A stretch of 64,000 nucleotides of DNA. Source: Neobacillus sp. PS3-40. Its GTDB lineage: Bacteria > Bacillota > Bacilli > Bacillales > Cytobacillaceae. Position numbers and translations under genes: made by a program. Location: positions 3,972,001 to 4,036,000 of the forward strand of contig NZ_CP133266.1 of assembly GCF_030915485.1 (NCBI RefSeq). The letters run 5' to 3'. Positions 17,971-26,601 of this stretch are shown here, piece by piece. Under the pieces are notes generated by a model that made no database searches, was not told where the DNA came from, and saw only the letters and a program-made list of their open reading frames with translations. The first letter of the stretch is position 1. The number at the start of each line of letters is the position of its first letter.

Positions 17971-18067
17971 CATCATGTCCTCCGTTTATGGTTTTCTTGG
18001 TCGAAAACATTGTAACACGGGCCATGATGATGACCTATTCTTTTTACACAATTATATGGGCTTAATC

Positions 18068-18242
18068 CTTCATACAGGTGATGAAGGCCCAAACTCAGTA
18101 AGTGGTAGAGGAAAAGGGCCTTCATACAGGTGATGAAGGCCCAAACTCAGTAAGTGGTAGAGGAAAAGGTCCTTCATGTAGGTGATGAAGGCCCAAACCC
18201 AGTAAGTGGTAGAGGAAAAAGGCCTTCATATGGTTGATGGCG
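18068..18242. repeat. 52-bp tandem hairpin repeats, right part of array
   Basis: The array resumes directly after the IS with three further units of the same 52-bp hairpin (ATGAAGGCCC followed by AAACTCAGTAAGTGGTAGAG), ending in a decayed unit at about 18220-18242. The right-hand units share GGTAGAGG where most left-hand ones have GGAAGAGG. Confidence 0.9.
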
Positions 18243-18303
18243 AGCAAAATCAGAAAAAAACTAGTTAAATGACATCTTGTGAGTTTGATTATTACCAATT
18301 ATT

Positions 18304-19209
18304 TTATTCGTAGAAGGACCATTGATGGACTCCTACTATTTCTAAATTTTTTTCCAGAATCTTTCTTATCCTCTTTTTGGATCCCACCACCATACACCAC
18401 TCATGGATTACATTTGTAGTAATTTTTTTATTAGGAAAAAGAAGCTTAAGTTCATTTACACTTCGCATTACGGCAGTTGCCATCGGTTCTACATGCCCAC
18501 ATTGCTTACAAACACATTTATTTCCCTCGACAGAAATTGAAAATGAGGCACACTTTACACAAGTGTTTCCCTTTCGCAGCTGGTCATAATCATAAGATGG
18601 TAATAACTTATAAGGAGAGTCTTTAATATGAAGTGAAGTTAATTTGTCAGCTATCATCTTGTGTTTACTAATTAATTTTGAAGGGATCGAATCAAGGTTT
18701 TTCAAATAGCTATTAATCTGAGTAGGGAAAATAAATGGTTTGTTGAGGGGTGCTTGGTATAAGGTGAATTCGGGGTTGATGAAAACGACGGAAGCATTAA
18801 TAGGTATTTTAAATCCAAGACTCTGGAGTAACTGTCGTAACAATGATTCGCTTCTACTCAATTGGAGTAGAGGATTAATAATTTCGGTTTTGGGTTTCTT
18901 GTAAAATCTTTCCGATTCGTAATAATAATCCCCTTCATAATTTTTTACTTCGAAAAAATAAATGGTTTCTGAAGTAATAAGTAGTGTGTCGATTTGGAAC
19001 ATGGTGTTATTAAATTTGAGTAGCAAATCATTTAAAATATAGCATTCACACTGAAGCTTTTCCGTCATTACATCAAATAATATTTCCCCTGCATAGCCCT
19101 TTTTAAGGTTAAAATAGTGCTGCTTGTCCTTATCTGACAAATCCATTCGATCGTTTAAAGATTTCAAAATGAGTAATTCAGCAGATTTAGTACGAGATTT
19201 ATATGGCAT
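18304..19209 (-). CDS. NERD-domain protein with C-terminal zinc ribbon
   Basis: A 301-residue protein; the ATG at 19209 has AAAGGA 8 bases upstream, unlike the earlier in-frame ATG at 19218. The nuclease-related domain spans about residues 37-140, with the KGYAGE start, QIDTLLIT and the EVKNYEGDYY core resembling restriction-like nucleases. Cysteine pairs CVKC (217-220) and CVCKQC (232-237) form a likely zinc ribbon, and a helical domain follows. NERD proteins are thought to act on DNA but most, including this one, have no proven role. It stands alone next to the repeat array. Confidence 0.8.
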   Translation of the reverse strand: MPYKSRTKSAELLILKSLNDRMDLSDKDKQHYFNLKKGYAGEILFDVMTEKLQCECYILNDLLLKFNNTMFQIDTLLITSETIYFFEVKNYEGDYYYESERFYKKPKTEIINPLLQLSRSESLLRQLLQSLGFKIPINASVVFINPEFTLYQAPLNKPFIFPTQINSYLKNLDSIPSKLISKHKMIADKLTSLHIKDSPYKLLPSYDYDQLRKGNTCVKCASFSISVEGNKCVCKQCGHVEPMATAVMRSVNELKLLFPNKKITTNVIHEWCMVVGSKKRIRKILEKNLEIVGVHQWSFYE

Positions 19210-19774
19210 TGTCCACATCCTTTCTAATTTTTCAAAACTTTAAGACTAATATATTAAATATACCAGTGTGTCTGTTTTTAGTGAATATTTTATTAAATGT
19301 TAGTTTAAGATTTTTATGAGGAAAGAGGGTAGCTAATAGGCCTGCTGTAATCTAAATACCACCCACCCGAAGTTCTCATGTTACAGCCAATTGTTTCTGC
19401 AAGAAATAAAAGCCACCCTCAATTAGCTGGATGATCGAGTACCTATTATTATTTTTTCCAAAAATGTAGCAATCAATCAAAAAGAAAATACTGCTTAGGC
19501 ACCACACTTGCAGTGATAATCAGAATCTTAAGAAAAACAGAATGAAGCTTCTTTTTTATTCATATATCTAAAATAGTAGGACAAAGTCATGTTTACCGAA
19601 ACTTTCATTGGGGTTTGGGAGATTTGGTCTTGTCTATTTTGTTTTTGCGCCTTTGCCAGACATCAGCTTTATAAGTATTTTAAGAAAGGAGTATTCAAAT
19701 CTAGATCCTAGTTTAGTATTACGCTCATGTTAAAAGAAGAGTTCATTTTCTAATCGGAAGGTGGAAGAAGAAAA
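19210..19774. other. 565-bp gap before the permease gene
   Basis: No open frame with a ribosome site, no terminator and no recognisable purine riboswitch was found. Short inverted patches occur (for example AGAAGCTTCTTTT near 19545), but none is convincing. It should hold the promoters of both flanking genes. Confidence 0.35.
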
Positions 19775-21073
19775 ATGAAACAAAATCCTTTCAAAACAGC
19801 TTCTTTAGGTATTCAACATGTGTTAGCGATGTATGCAGGTGCGGTAATTGTTCCTTTAATTGTCGGTGGTGCCCTAAAATTAACAATTGAACAATTAACA
19901 TATTTAGTATCAGTTGATATTATGATGTGTGGGATTGCTACATTATTGCAAGTGTGGCGCAATCGTTATTTTGGAATAGGTCTACCCGTTGTTCTTGGGT
20001 GTACATTCACTGCTGTTGGCCCGATAATTGCTATTGGCAGTCAACATGGAGTTACAACGATTTACGGCTCGATTCTTGTTTCTGGGCTGTTTGTCGTTCT
20101 TATAGCTAAATACTTTGGTATGCTCGTTAAGTTCTTTCCTCCCGTCGTTACTGGTTCGGTCGTAACTATTATTGGAATTACCCTCATTCCCGTTGCAATG
20201 AATAACATGGCTGGTGGGGTAGGTAGCCATGATTTCGGGTCCATTCCTAATATTTCTCTTGCATTTGGAACATTGCTCTTCATCTTATGCCTCTTCCGGT
20301 TTTTTAAAGGGTTTGTCCGATCAGTTGCTATCCTACTCGGATTAGTTATTGGGACGATTGTATCCTCCTTCATGGGATTGGTTGATTTCTCTGCTGTTGC
20401 GGACGCATCATGGTTCCATATGCCTAAGCCGTTTTACTTTGGAATGCCTACCTTTGAATTAACATCTATTTTAACCATGATATTAGTTGCGGTTGTTAGT
20501 CTTGTTGAATCAACAGGCGTCTATTTTGCACTTTCAGATATTGTTGGAAGGAAAGTTGAGGAAAAAGATTTATCAAATGGTTATCGTGCAGAGGGGTTGG
20601 CGATCTTGTTGGGGGGATTATTCAATGCCTTCCCATATACCACCTACTCTCAAAATGTGGGATTGGTTCAATTATCAGGTGTCAAAGGAAAAACCGTTAT
20701 TTATACTGCGGGTGTTTTTCTTGTCGTGCTTGGATTGGTTCCGAAAATTGGTGCTATGACTACAGTGATTCCTGCTCCAGTACTTGGTGGAGCGATGATT
20801 GCCATGTTCGGTATGGTTGTGGCTTACGGGATCAAAATGCTTAGCAAGGTTGACTTTTCATCCCAGGAAAATTTACTTATCGTTGCTTGTGCAGTAGGGA
20901 TGGGAATAGGAGTCACTGCCGTTCCAGGCGTATTCGTCAAAATGCCTGAGAGTGTAAGAATCTTGACCGATAATGGAATTGTAGTTGGCAGTTTGACTGC
21001 TATCTTCTTGAACATTGTTTTTAATGTCAAAGCAAGAGCAAAAGTAGTTAATGCTGAGGAAAAGTCGGCTTAA
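19775..21073 (+). CDS. NCS2-family xanthine/urate permease
   Basis: A 432-residue membrane protein of the nucleobase:cation symporter-2 family with 12-14 hydrophobic segments. The N-terminal QHVLAMYAGAVIVPLIVGGAL block, LPVVLGCTFTAVGP and the SVVTIIGITLIPVAM segment are those of the PbuX/PucJ/PucK group that imports xanthine or uric acid. A GGAAGGTGG site precedes the ATG. It is a single gene with its own terminator, but its position beside the purine-degradation island suggests it supplies that pathway. Confidence 0.9.
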   Translation: MKQNPFKTASLGIQHVLAMYAGAVIVPLIVGGALKLTIEQLTYLVSVDIMMCGIATLLQVWRNRYFGIGLPVVLGCTFTAVGPIIAIGSQHGVTTIYGSILVSGLFVVLIAKYFGMLVKFFPPVVTGSVVTIIGITLIPVAMNNMAGGVGSHDFGSIPNISLAFGTLLFILCLFRFFKGFVRSVAILLGLVIGTIVSSFMGLVDFSAVADASWFHMPKPFYFGMPTFELTSILTMILVAVVSLVESTGVYFALSDIVGRKVEEKDLSNGYRAEGLAILLGGLFNAFPYTTYSQNVGLVQLSGVKGKTVIYTAGVFLVVLGLVPKIGAMTTVIPAPVLGGAMIAMFGMVVAYGIKMLSKVDFSSQENLLIVACAVGMGIGVTAVPGVFVKMPESVRILTDNGIVVGSLTAIFLNIVFNVKARAKVVNAEEKSA

Positions 21074-21112
21074 TATAAAAATGAGATTTTCTGTAACTGC
21101 TTACAGTAAAAA

Positions 21113-21149
21113 AAGGAAGATTGAGCAAATCAATTTTCCTCTTTTTTTT
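21113..21149 (+). terminator. terminator after the NCS2 permease
   Basis: AGGAAGATTGA and TCAATTTTCCT pair around a 5-base loop and run into CTTTTTTTT. Confidence 0.8.
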
Positions 21150-21152
21150 ATT

Positions 21153-21340
21153 GGCTGTGTTAAAGGCGAATGTTGATTTTTACACCTGTTGATTGGAGCG
21201 GAGGGCGCTCGACTCCTGTGGGATGAAGAGGTCACGGGAGACCCCGCAGGCGCCTAAAGCACCGAGTAGGCTCCCGGAGCTCCCCGCGTTCGCTGAGCGC
21301 CTGGAGTGGAAATCAACAACCAAGTTTAACAGAGCTTTTT
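21153..21340. repeat. full-length GC-rich intergenic repeat (family R1)
   Basis: The 188-bp element begins GGCTGTGTTAAA and ends TTTAACAGAGCTTTT, with inner blocks TGTTGATTGGAGCGGAGG and GGAGTGGAAATCAACA. It is markedly more GC-rich than its surroundings. A shortened copy lies at 6215-6350. Elements of this look are scattered through Bacillaceae intergenic regions. Confidence 0.8.
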
Positions 21341-21345
21341 TATTT

Positions 21346-21510
21346 AGGCTCTTTTCTTAAATCTTGTTGCTATTTAAAACTAAATTAGAATGGTATTCCA
21401 GTTTACCGATGAAAACCGTAGGAAATTTTTAAGAAAAGAGCACGATACCATTGTTATTTCGTGTTTTTAGGCTAGGTACGAAAAACAACAATTTATGCGA
21501 AAACTGCCTT
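21346..21510 (+). repeat. 165-bp repeat (family R2), copy A
   Basis: About 90 percent identical, by eye, to the reverse complement of 43240-43404; both copies are 165 bp by my boundaries. It contains an internal inverted pair (GCTCTTTTCTTAA and TTAAGAAAAGAGC) and a second block with GGTACGAAAAACAACAAT. It has no long open frame. This copy adjoins the R1 repeat and the left end of the purine island. Confidence 0.85.
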
Positions 21511-21552
21511 TATTTAAAAAAACGCCAAGAGAGGTTCTTAGTGACCGTAAAC

Positions 21553-21591
21553 AAAAAAAGAAAGAACGGTCACCCTAAAAGGGGACTGTTC
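21553..21591 (-). terminator. terminator of the microcompartment operon
   Basis: Read on the minus strand, GAACAGTCCCC and the partner GGGTGACCGTTC pair (with one bulge) and run into TTTCTTTTTTT, just past the stop of the last operon gene. Confidence 0.75.
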
Positions 21592-21604
21592 ACTTTTATC
21601 AATA

Positions 21605-22942
21605 TTAATAACCTATACTAGGAATACGTTTCAATAACCGCTTGATTGATTTATTTACTTCCTTTAAAACAAGTGGTTTGTCTACCGATTTCATGATTCG
21701 GTTTTCCATCAAAATCTTTCCGTTGACAATCGTTGTTTCTACATCCGCTCTTGTCGTAGAATACACAATCCTTGAGATCGTATCGACTTCACTGGAAGGG
21801 TAGAGGTGGAAGTCATTTAGGTTTAGGATGACGATATCAGCTTTTTTGCCAACTTCAAGGCTGCCAATCTGGTCTTCCATTCCTACTGCTTTCGCACCAC
21901 CAATCGTTGCCATTTTAAAGATGGTTTCCGCATTCATGCAGGTAGGTCCATGTTTAGGTTTTTGAATAACGGCTGCAAGGCGCATTTCGTTAAACATGTC
22001 TAAATTATTATTGCAAGGTGCACCATCTGCTCCTAGACTAACAAATGCTTCTAATTCTACTAAATCAGGAATATCGGCTATGCCAGAAGCTAGCTTTAAA
22101 TTGGATCCTGGGCAATGGCTAACCTTTACGCCTCTTTTACTTATAATTTGTTTTTCTTCTTCATCTAACCACACACAATGAGCAAGAATTAAATTTTCAT
22201 TGGCTAAACCAATATGGTCAAGATAGACAACATTTCGCATGCCTTTTTCTTGTTCGACGAGTTCAATTTCCCCTTGGTTTTCGGAAGCGTGAGTATGGAC
22301 CTTTACTTGATATTTTTTAGAAAGATCCCGAACCTGGACCAATAGATCTTCTGTGCACGAGACAACAAACCTTGGACTAAAGGCATATTGGATTCGTCCG
22401 TCATCACGTCCATGCCATTTCTCTAATAAATCCACGCTTTGTTGAATCGACTTATTCGTGTCTTCTCGAAGCAGCAAGGGAACCTCTGCACCTTTATCCA
22501 TCATTACTTTTCCTGATAAAGCGCGGATTCCACTTTCATATATGGCTTGAAAAGCGTTGTCTGTATGATGGACTGTTTCCATATCAACAATGGTCGTTGT
22601 GCCACTTTGAATTAATTCACCAATACCAAGCATGGCAGAGTAATAGGATGATTCTTCATCATGGGCGGCTTCTAGGGGCCAAACCTTTTTTTTCAGCCAA
22701 TCTAAAAGCTCAAGGTCATCTGCCTGTCCACGGAACAATGTTTGACATAAATGAATATGGGTTTGAACAAAACCTGGGATAACCGTTCGATTCGTGCCAT
22801 CAATAACCTTTTCAGCGCTATAAGGTAAATTTTCCCCAATCGCAACAATCCGGTCATTCTCTATATATAAATCCCCATGAATTATCTCTTCCTTTTGATT
22901 CATGGTAATAATTTCAGCATTTTTTATTAAAATAGATGTCAT
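21605..22942 (-). CDS. COG0402-type amidohydrolase (deaminase), purine-island member
   Basis: A 445-residue metal-dependent amidohydrolase of the AtzA/TrzN/guanine-deaminase/HutF superfamily branch. Metal ligands are visible: THIHLCQ (H62, H64), the HTHASENQGE histidine near 217, the HCVWL histidine and the catalytic aspartate in LGADGAPCNNN. These enzymes remove NH3 from heterocyclic or formimino carbon. It is the last gene of the microcompartment operon. Candidate substrates are guanine (giving xanthine), 4-aminoimidazole or N-formiminoglycine; the sequence does not decide between them. Confidence 0.85.
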   Translation of the reverse strand: MTSILIKNAEIITMNQKEEIIHGDLYIENDRIVAIGENLPYSAEKVIDGTNRTVIPGFVQTHIHLCQTLFRGQADDLELLDWLKKKVWPLEAAHDEESSYYSAMLGIGELIQSGTTTIVDMETVHHTDNAFQAIYESGIRALSGKVMMDKGAEVPLLLREDTNKSIQQSVDLLEKWHGRDDGRIQYAFSPRFVVSCTEDLLVQVRDLSKKYQVKVHTHASENQGEIELVEQEKGMRNVVYLDHIGLANENLILAHCVWLDEEEKQIISKRGVKVSHCPGSNLKLASGIADIPDLVELEAFVSLGADGAPCNNNLDMFNEMRLAAVIQKPKHGPTCMNAETIFKMATIGGAKAVGMEDQIGSLEVGKKADIVILNLNDFHLYPSSEVDTISRIVYSTTRADVETTIVNGKILMENRIMKSVDKPLVLKEVNKSIKRLLKRIPSIGY

Positions 22943-23054
22943 AACACGCCACCTTCAAAAGGATATTTGACGAAGCTATTAATCCACAAGCTGGAAAAAA
23001 GAGGTATAATAATTTCTTCTCAAATTCCCCAGGTTATATTGGTTCCTATCACAA

Positions 23055-23738
23055 TTATTCTATAAAAACAGCTACCGCACGTATTGGAGATCCAGTTCCT
23101 TTCCGAATACGAAGGGGTAAACCGAAATATAAAAATTTTTTTCCGGCCACTTTATCAAGATTACATAAATTTTCTGTATTGGTTATTTGGTATTCTCTAC
23201 AAATAACATGGCCAGAAAACAGCGGATCAATCGGATTGTCGATCGCAGGTGCGTCAATTCCTATATTCACAACTCCAAGATCCGCTAACCATTTGGCAGC
23301 TTCATAGTTTAAACCCGTGTACCTTGTAAGCCATTCGTCCGTACCATACGCACGGTTATAGTGGCCGGTATAAAGTAAGGCAATATCGCCTTCTTGAAGA
23401 ACTTGTCCTGTTCTTTCTAAGGCTATCTCTAAGTCGGAAGGAGTAATATAGGCATCTGGCGAAACATGAGACACATCAAGACAAATAGCTGGTCCATAAA
23501 AATACTCCAGTGGCATTTCATCAATGTATTGACCTTTAGGGTCAAATTCATAGGTGGCATCACTATGAGTGGGTCCATGCTCATTAATCAGTAAATTATT
23601 GGTCGCAAATTCAAAGCCAATTTGTTCTTTGCTTTGTTGATGTGAAATATTCGGGAAAATCATCGTCTTTTGGTGAAGGGGAAATACTGGCATTCCTTGA
23701 TATATTTCTTGAGTTAAATCTACTAATCTCACTCCCAT
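23055..23738 (-). CDS. cyclase-family metal hydrolase (KynB-like)
   Basis: A 227-residue member of the cyclase family that includes bacterial kynurenine formamidase and isatin hydrolase. The metal-binding segment is NEHGPTHSDA (about residues 52-61), close to the family HGTHxDxP pattern, and the GIDAPAIDNP block (about 163-172) is also typical. Family members open cyclic amides or cleave formamides. In this operon a ring-opening step on 4-imidazolone is the best fit by elimination. A GGGGGA site precedes the ATG; the adenine-deaminase-like gene ends 12 bases upstream. Confidence 0.82.
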   Translation of the reverse strand: MGVRLVDLTQEIYQGMPVFPLHQKTMIFPNISHQQSKEQIGFEFATNNLLINEHGPTHSDATYEFDPKGQYIDEMPLEYFYGPAICLDVSHVSPDAYITPSDLEIALERTGQVLQEGDIALLYTGHYNRAYGTDEWLTRYTGLNYEAAKWLADLGVVNIGIDAPAIDNPIDPLFSGHVICREYQITNTENLCNLDKVAGKKFLYFGLPLRIRKGTGSPIRAVAVFIE

Positions 23739-23750
23739 ATATTTTCCCCC

Positions 23751-25568
23751 TTAGCCCACAATCGTGTTAATAATTTCAAATTTGTCTACGTCCACTAGGC
23801 CTTTATCGGTAATTTTCCAAGTAGGGCTGGTGACAAGAGACCAAAACGATAGATGCATAAATGGAACATGGATACCACAACCAAGCTCAGTTCGTGCAAG
23901 ACTTGTCAATTCAGTAATTCGCTCACTGACTTCTTTGCCTGTTAATTCATCTGTGATCAGACCGCCAACTCGTAAAGGTAGATCACCAACCACTTTTCCA
24001 TCCTTAATCATGGCAATCCCGCCATCCATGGCGATGATCCGATTCACGGCTGTCACCATATCCTCATAATTGGTCCCAGCAACAATGATATTATGAGTAT
24101 CATGGGCAACGCTTTCAGCAATCGCACCATTTTGGAGCTTTAACCCATGGATGAATGTTTTGCCAATATTGTTTGTTCGTCCGTGTCTTTCAATGACAAG
24201 CATAGGAAGCACATCTTGTTTAAGGCAAGGCGCGACAACCCCGTGTTTGACATTCATATCAAACTCTTGTCCACCTGTTAGGTTTTGATCGGGAATCGCG
24301 ACAATCGATCGAACCCGAGCACGTGAACCTTGTGCGCGAATGGTGAGGTCATCAAGGGTGACAGGGCCTCGTTTTACTGATTTTTTCACTGATTCCGGAT
24401 ACTTATATGGGGCAATGTCTAAAAGAAGCTTTCCTTTTTCAGCTGCTTTTTTTCCATTCAAAAAGACCTGGTCAACAGTCACATCATTTAAATCACTAAG
24501 AACTACGATATCGGCGCGTTTTCCAGGTGCTATGATTCCAATATCTTTAAATCCAAAGTGGGTAGCAGGGTTAATGGTCACCATCTGGATGACTTCAACA
24601 GGGTCCATTCCATGAGTAATGGTTCGGCGAACGACATCATTCATATGTCCAGATTTCAATAAATCCTCCGGCACCATATCATCTGTGACTAAAATGGCTC
24701 TTCTAGAATCAAGCCCTTCCTCTGTAATTGCGCGAATGCACTCAGGCATGTTTCGTTGGGAGGAGCCTTCTCGGATAAAGACACTAACCCCATAGCGTAG
24801 CTTTTCAATCATTTCTTCTTTAGTAGTCGTTTCATGACAGGATATATGTGTTCCACCGCTGATAATATGTGCAGCTAACTCTTTACCGAATAATCCTGGA
24901 GCATTTCCTTCTACCGTTTTTCCTATTCCTTTTGCGTACGACACGGCGGCGATTAGATCGTCGATTTGTTCTGGAGCGTGCTCGTAAACGGGTTTGATAT
25001 TACTAAAGCTTTGGATTTCACCAATCCCTTGAACCTGTTTATCATCCAATAATTCCTTCATATCTTTCGCGTTAACATCAAAACCACTAGTTTCAAGGCC
25101 TGGTGCATCTGGAACAGCACAAGGGACGGTTAAGAAGACATGATTAGGCAATAGTTTTGCTTCTTTAATCATTTCTTGCATGCCCATTACACCCAGGACA
25201 TTCCCTATTTCATGTGGATCGCCAATAAGAGTAGTTGTTCCAGTTGGAATCGATAGTTTGGAAAATTCTGAGATGGTTAGCATGGCGCTTTCAAAGTGCA
25301 TATGAGAATCGATAAAACCAGGGCAGATAAACTTTCCTGAGACATTTTCAACCTTCGTCTTTGGTCCGATGAGCTCATTACAATTCCCTACCATGAGGAT
25401 ATATTCACCCTTTACGGCTACATCGGCTTTATAAATTTCCCTTGTAATGACATTAATAAAATATCCATCTTTTAAAACAAGGTCAGCATATTGATTAGAA
25501 TCTAGTAAAGTATCCACTAATTTTCTCCACTGAATGGCTTCTTTAATTCCACTTGCATCTATGACCAT
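23751..25568 (-). CDS. adenine-deaminase-like amidohydrolase (diverged paralogue)
   Basis: A 605-residue amidohydrolase of the adenine deaminase family. It has the metal motif DSHMHFES (87-94), GDPHEIGNV, SCHETTTKEE, REGSS and the VTDDMVPEDLL motif, plus the C-terminal VAHDTHNIIVAGTN block. Compared with the second family member at 39818 (580 residues) it differs at DGHVHIES and DHECVN positions, so it may not deaminate adenine itself. It follows the BMC vertex gene by 3 bases. Adenine or 4-aminoimidazole are plausible substrates; the second is an inference from operon context. Confidence 0.85.
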   Translation of the reverse strand: MVIDASGIKEAIQWRKLVDTLLDSNQYADLVLKDGYFINVITREIYKADVAVKGEYILMVGNCNELIGPKTKVENVSGKFICPGFIDSHMHFESAMLTISEFSKLSIPTGTTTLIGDPHEIGNVLGVMGMQEMIKEAKLLPNHVFLTVPCAVPDAPGLETSGFDVNAKDMKELLDDKQVQGIGEIQSFSNIKPVYEHAPEQIDDLIAAVSYAKGIGKTVEGNAPGLFGKELAAHIISGGTHISCHETTTKEEMIEKLRYGVSVFIREGSSQRNMPECIRAITEEGLDSRRAILVTDDMVPEDLLKSGHMNDVVRRTITHGMDPVEVIQMVTINPATHFGFKDIGIIAPGKRADIVVLSDLNDVTVDQVFLNGKKAAEKGKLLLDIAPYKYPESVKKSVKRGPVTLDDLTIRAQGSRARVRSIVAIPDQNLTGGQEFDMNVKHGVVAPCLKQDVLPMLVIERHGRTNNIGKTFIHGLKLQNGAIAESVAHDTHNIIVAGTNYEDMVTAVNRIIAMDGGIAMIKDGKVVGDLPLRVGGLITDELTGKEVSERITELTSLARTELGCGIHVPFMHLSFWSLVTSPTWKITDKGLVDVDKFEIINTIVG

Positions 25569-25571
25569 AAA

Positions 25572-25859
25572 TCAATACACTCCTTCAATCTTCTCGTATT
25601 CAAGGGTATCAATAATCCCGATAATTGCTGCATCAACAGGAGCATCTTTATTGGAGGTTACTCTTGCTGCAACACTGCCACTTACTAAAATTACTTTTTC
25701 GCCAATTCCAGCACCGACTGTATCAATCGCAATTACCGGACTAGAAGGGGAGGCCTCCCCATTTAATTGAATAGGCTGGGCAAGCAACAACTTAGTTCCA
25801 ACTAGATGAGGATCTTTTCTTGTGGCCGTTACTCTTCCAACAACAATTCCAACTTCCAT
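25572..25859 (-). CDS. BMC-P vertex protein (EutN/CcmL family)
   Basis: A 95-residue protein of the EutN/CcmL family whose pentamers cap the corners of microcompartment shells. The N-terminal MEVGIVVGRVTATRKDPHL block, KLLLAQPI, VIAIDTVGAGIGEKVILVSGS and the AAIIGIID end are all characteristic. The ATG at 25859 is used (AAGGAGTTGG 8 bases upstream); an upstream TTG overlaps the ribosome site. It is the only pentamer gene in the window, so it probably supplies all vertices of this shell. Confidence 0.95.
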   Translation of the reverse strand: MEVGIVVGRVTATRKDPHLVGTKLLLAQPIQLNGEASPSSPVIAIDTVGAGIGEKVILVSGSVAARVTSNKDAPVDAAIIGIIDTLEYEKIEGVY

Positions 25860-25876
25860 AATTGTTGCCAACTCCT

Positions 25877-26599
25877 TTATTCACTGATTAGATTTATTTG
25901 ATGTTGTTTTAGCATGTCTTTTGCGAGAGGTGTAACAATAGTCTGTTGGTCAACAACCAATTCTTTTTCCTTTTTATATAGGAACTGTTGAATATCTTTT
26001 GCAGTTATGACTTTTTTCTTCTGATCTGATTTTGAAAAAAAGCAATCGATCTCATCAGGCTCAATCATTTGAATACCTACGGATTGTAATAGCTGAAGTT
26101 CTCTTTTTAGTTTTGATTTTAAATACGGTGTTCCATGTGTTAATTGGTCTTCTTTCCAAACGGAATGATTTGGGTCCATGCCAATGGAAAGAGCGCTTAC
26201 TTTTCTTTTTGAAAATAAAGACTGTAAAAGAAATCGAACAAATCGATCATGATCATTTAAAGCAAGGATGTTGGATACGAGAGAGAAGGATAAAATAGGA
26301 AGAAATAGAAAATCTAAATCTTTCATATTTTCCAGCACCTGAATCGTTATCCAATCATCAATTTCTGTCCGCTCGACTATCTCTTTTTTATCGTAGTAAC
26401 GGAATACTTCTTCATGGATTAATAAGCGTATCCTCATTTTCTGTTTCCGTAGCATTTTGATTGCATGCATTGCTTGGTCCATCCCTACAAAGTGATAGGG
26501 TAAATAGACAACCATCTTTGTAGGTGATGGCGGTTGGCGATGGAATAATAGTTCATGCAGAGTGTTTTCCATTAAAGCACTCTGCTGATGACTCCTCAC
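25877..26599 (-). CDS. microcompartment-associated protein, flavoprotein-like
   Basis: A 240-residue protein starting at GTG (AAGGTG 7 bases upstream), 2 bases after the preceding BMC-H stop. The middle (KMVVYLPYHFVGMD, then MRIRLLIHEEVFRYYDKKE) looks like the Rossmann-type flavoprotein core seen in accessory proteins of other microcompartment loci. The C-terminus (VITAKDIQQFL, TPLAKDMLKQHQINLI) resembles the ITAxDV...TPLARD tail shared by several BMC accessory proteins. A shell-assembly or cofactor role is possible. The assignment rests on these resemblances only. Confidence 0.55.
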   Translation of the reverse strand: MRSHQQSALMENTLHELLFHRQPPSPTKMVVYLPYHFVGMDQAMHAIKMLRKQKMRIRLLIHEEVFRYYDKKEIVERTEIDDWITIQVLENMKDLDFLFLPILSFSLVSNILALNDHDRFVRFLLQSLFSKRKVSALSIGMDPNHSVWKEDQLTHGTPYLKSKLKRELQLLQSVGIQMIEPDEIDCFFSKSDQKKKVITAKDIQQFLYKKEKELVVDQQTIVTPLAKDMLKQHQINLISE

Positions 26600-26601
26600 G
26601 A

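Larger units (their letters stand above)
16553..18067 (-). mobile_element. complete IS256-family insertion sequence (1,515 bp)
   Basis: The ends are imperfect inverted repeats: left AGTCAAGTCCATTTAATTGT and right, read inward, GATTAAGCCCATATAATTGT, both continuing GTAAAA. They match the IS256 end style as I know it. An 8-bp duplication CTTCATAC is found at 16545-16552 and 18068-18075. One transposase gene fills the element. Because the target is itself repetitive, the duplication is slightly less telling than usual, but the length fits the family. Confidence 0.92.

Noticed and set aside
16337-18242. Regular repeats that might be a CRISPR array
   Set aside because: The whole 52-bp unit repeats, spacers included, and each unit is an internal hairpin; there are no unique spacers and no cas genes.
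19600-19774. Purine riboswitch before the NCS2 permease
   Set aside because: The conserved purine-aptamer loops and closing stem could not be found in this leader.
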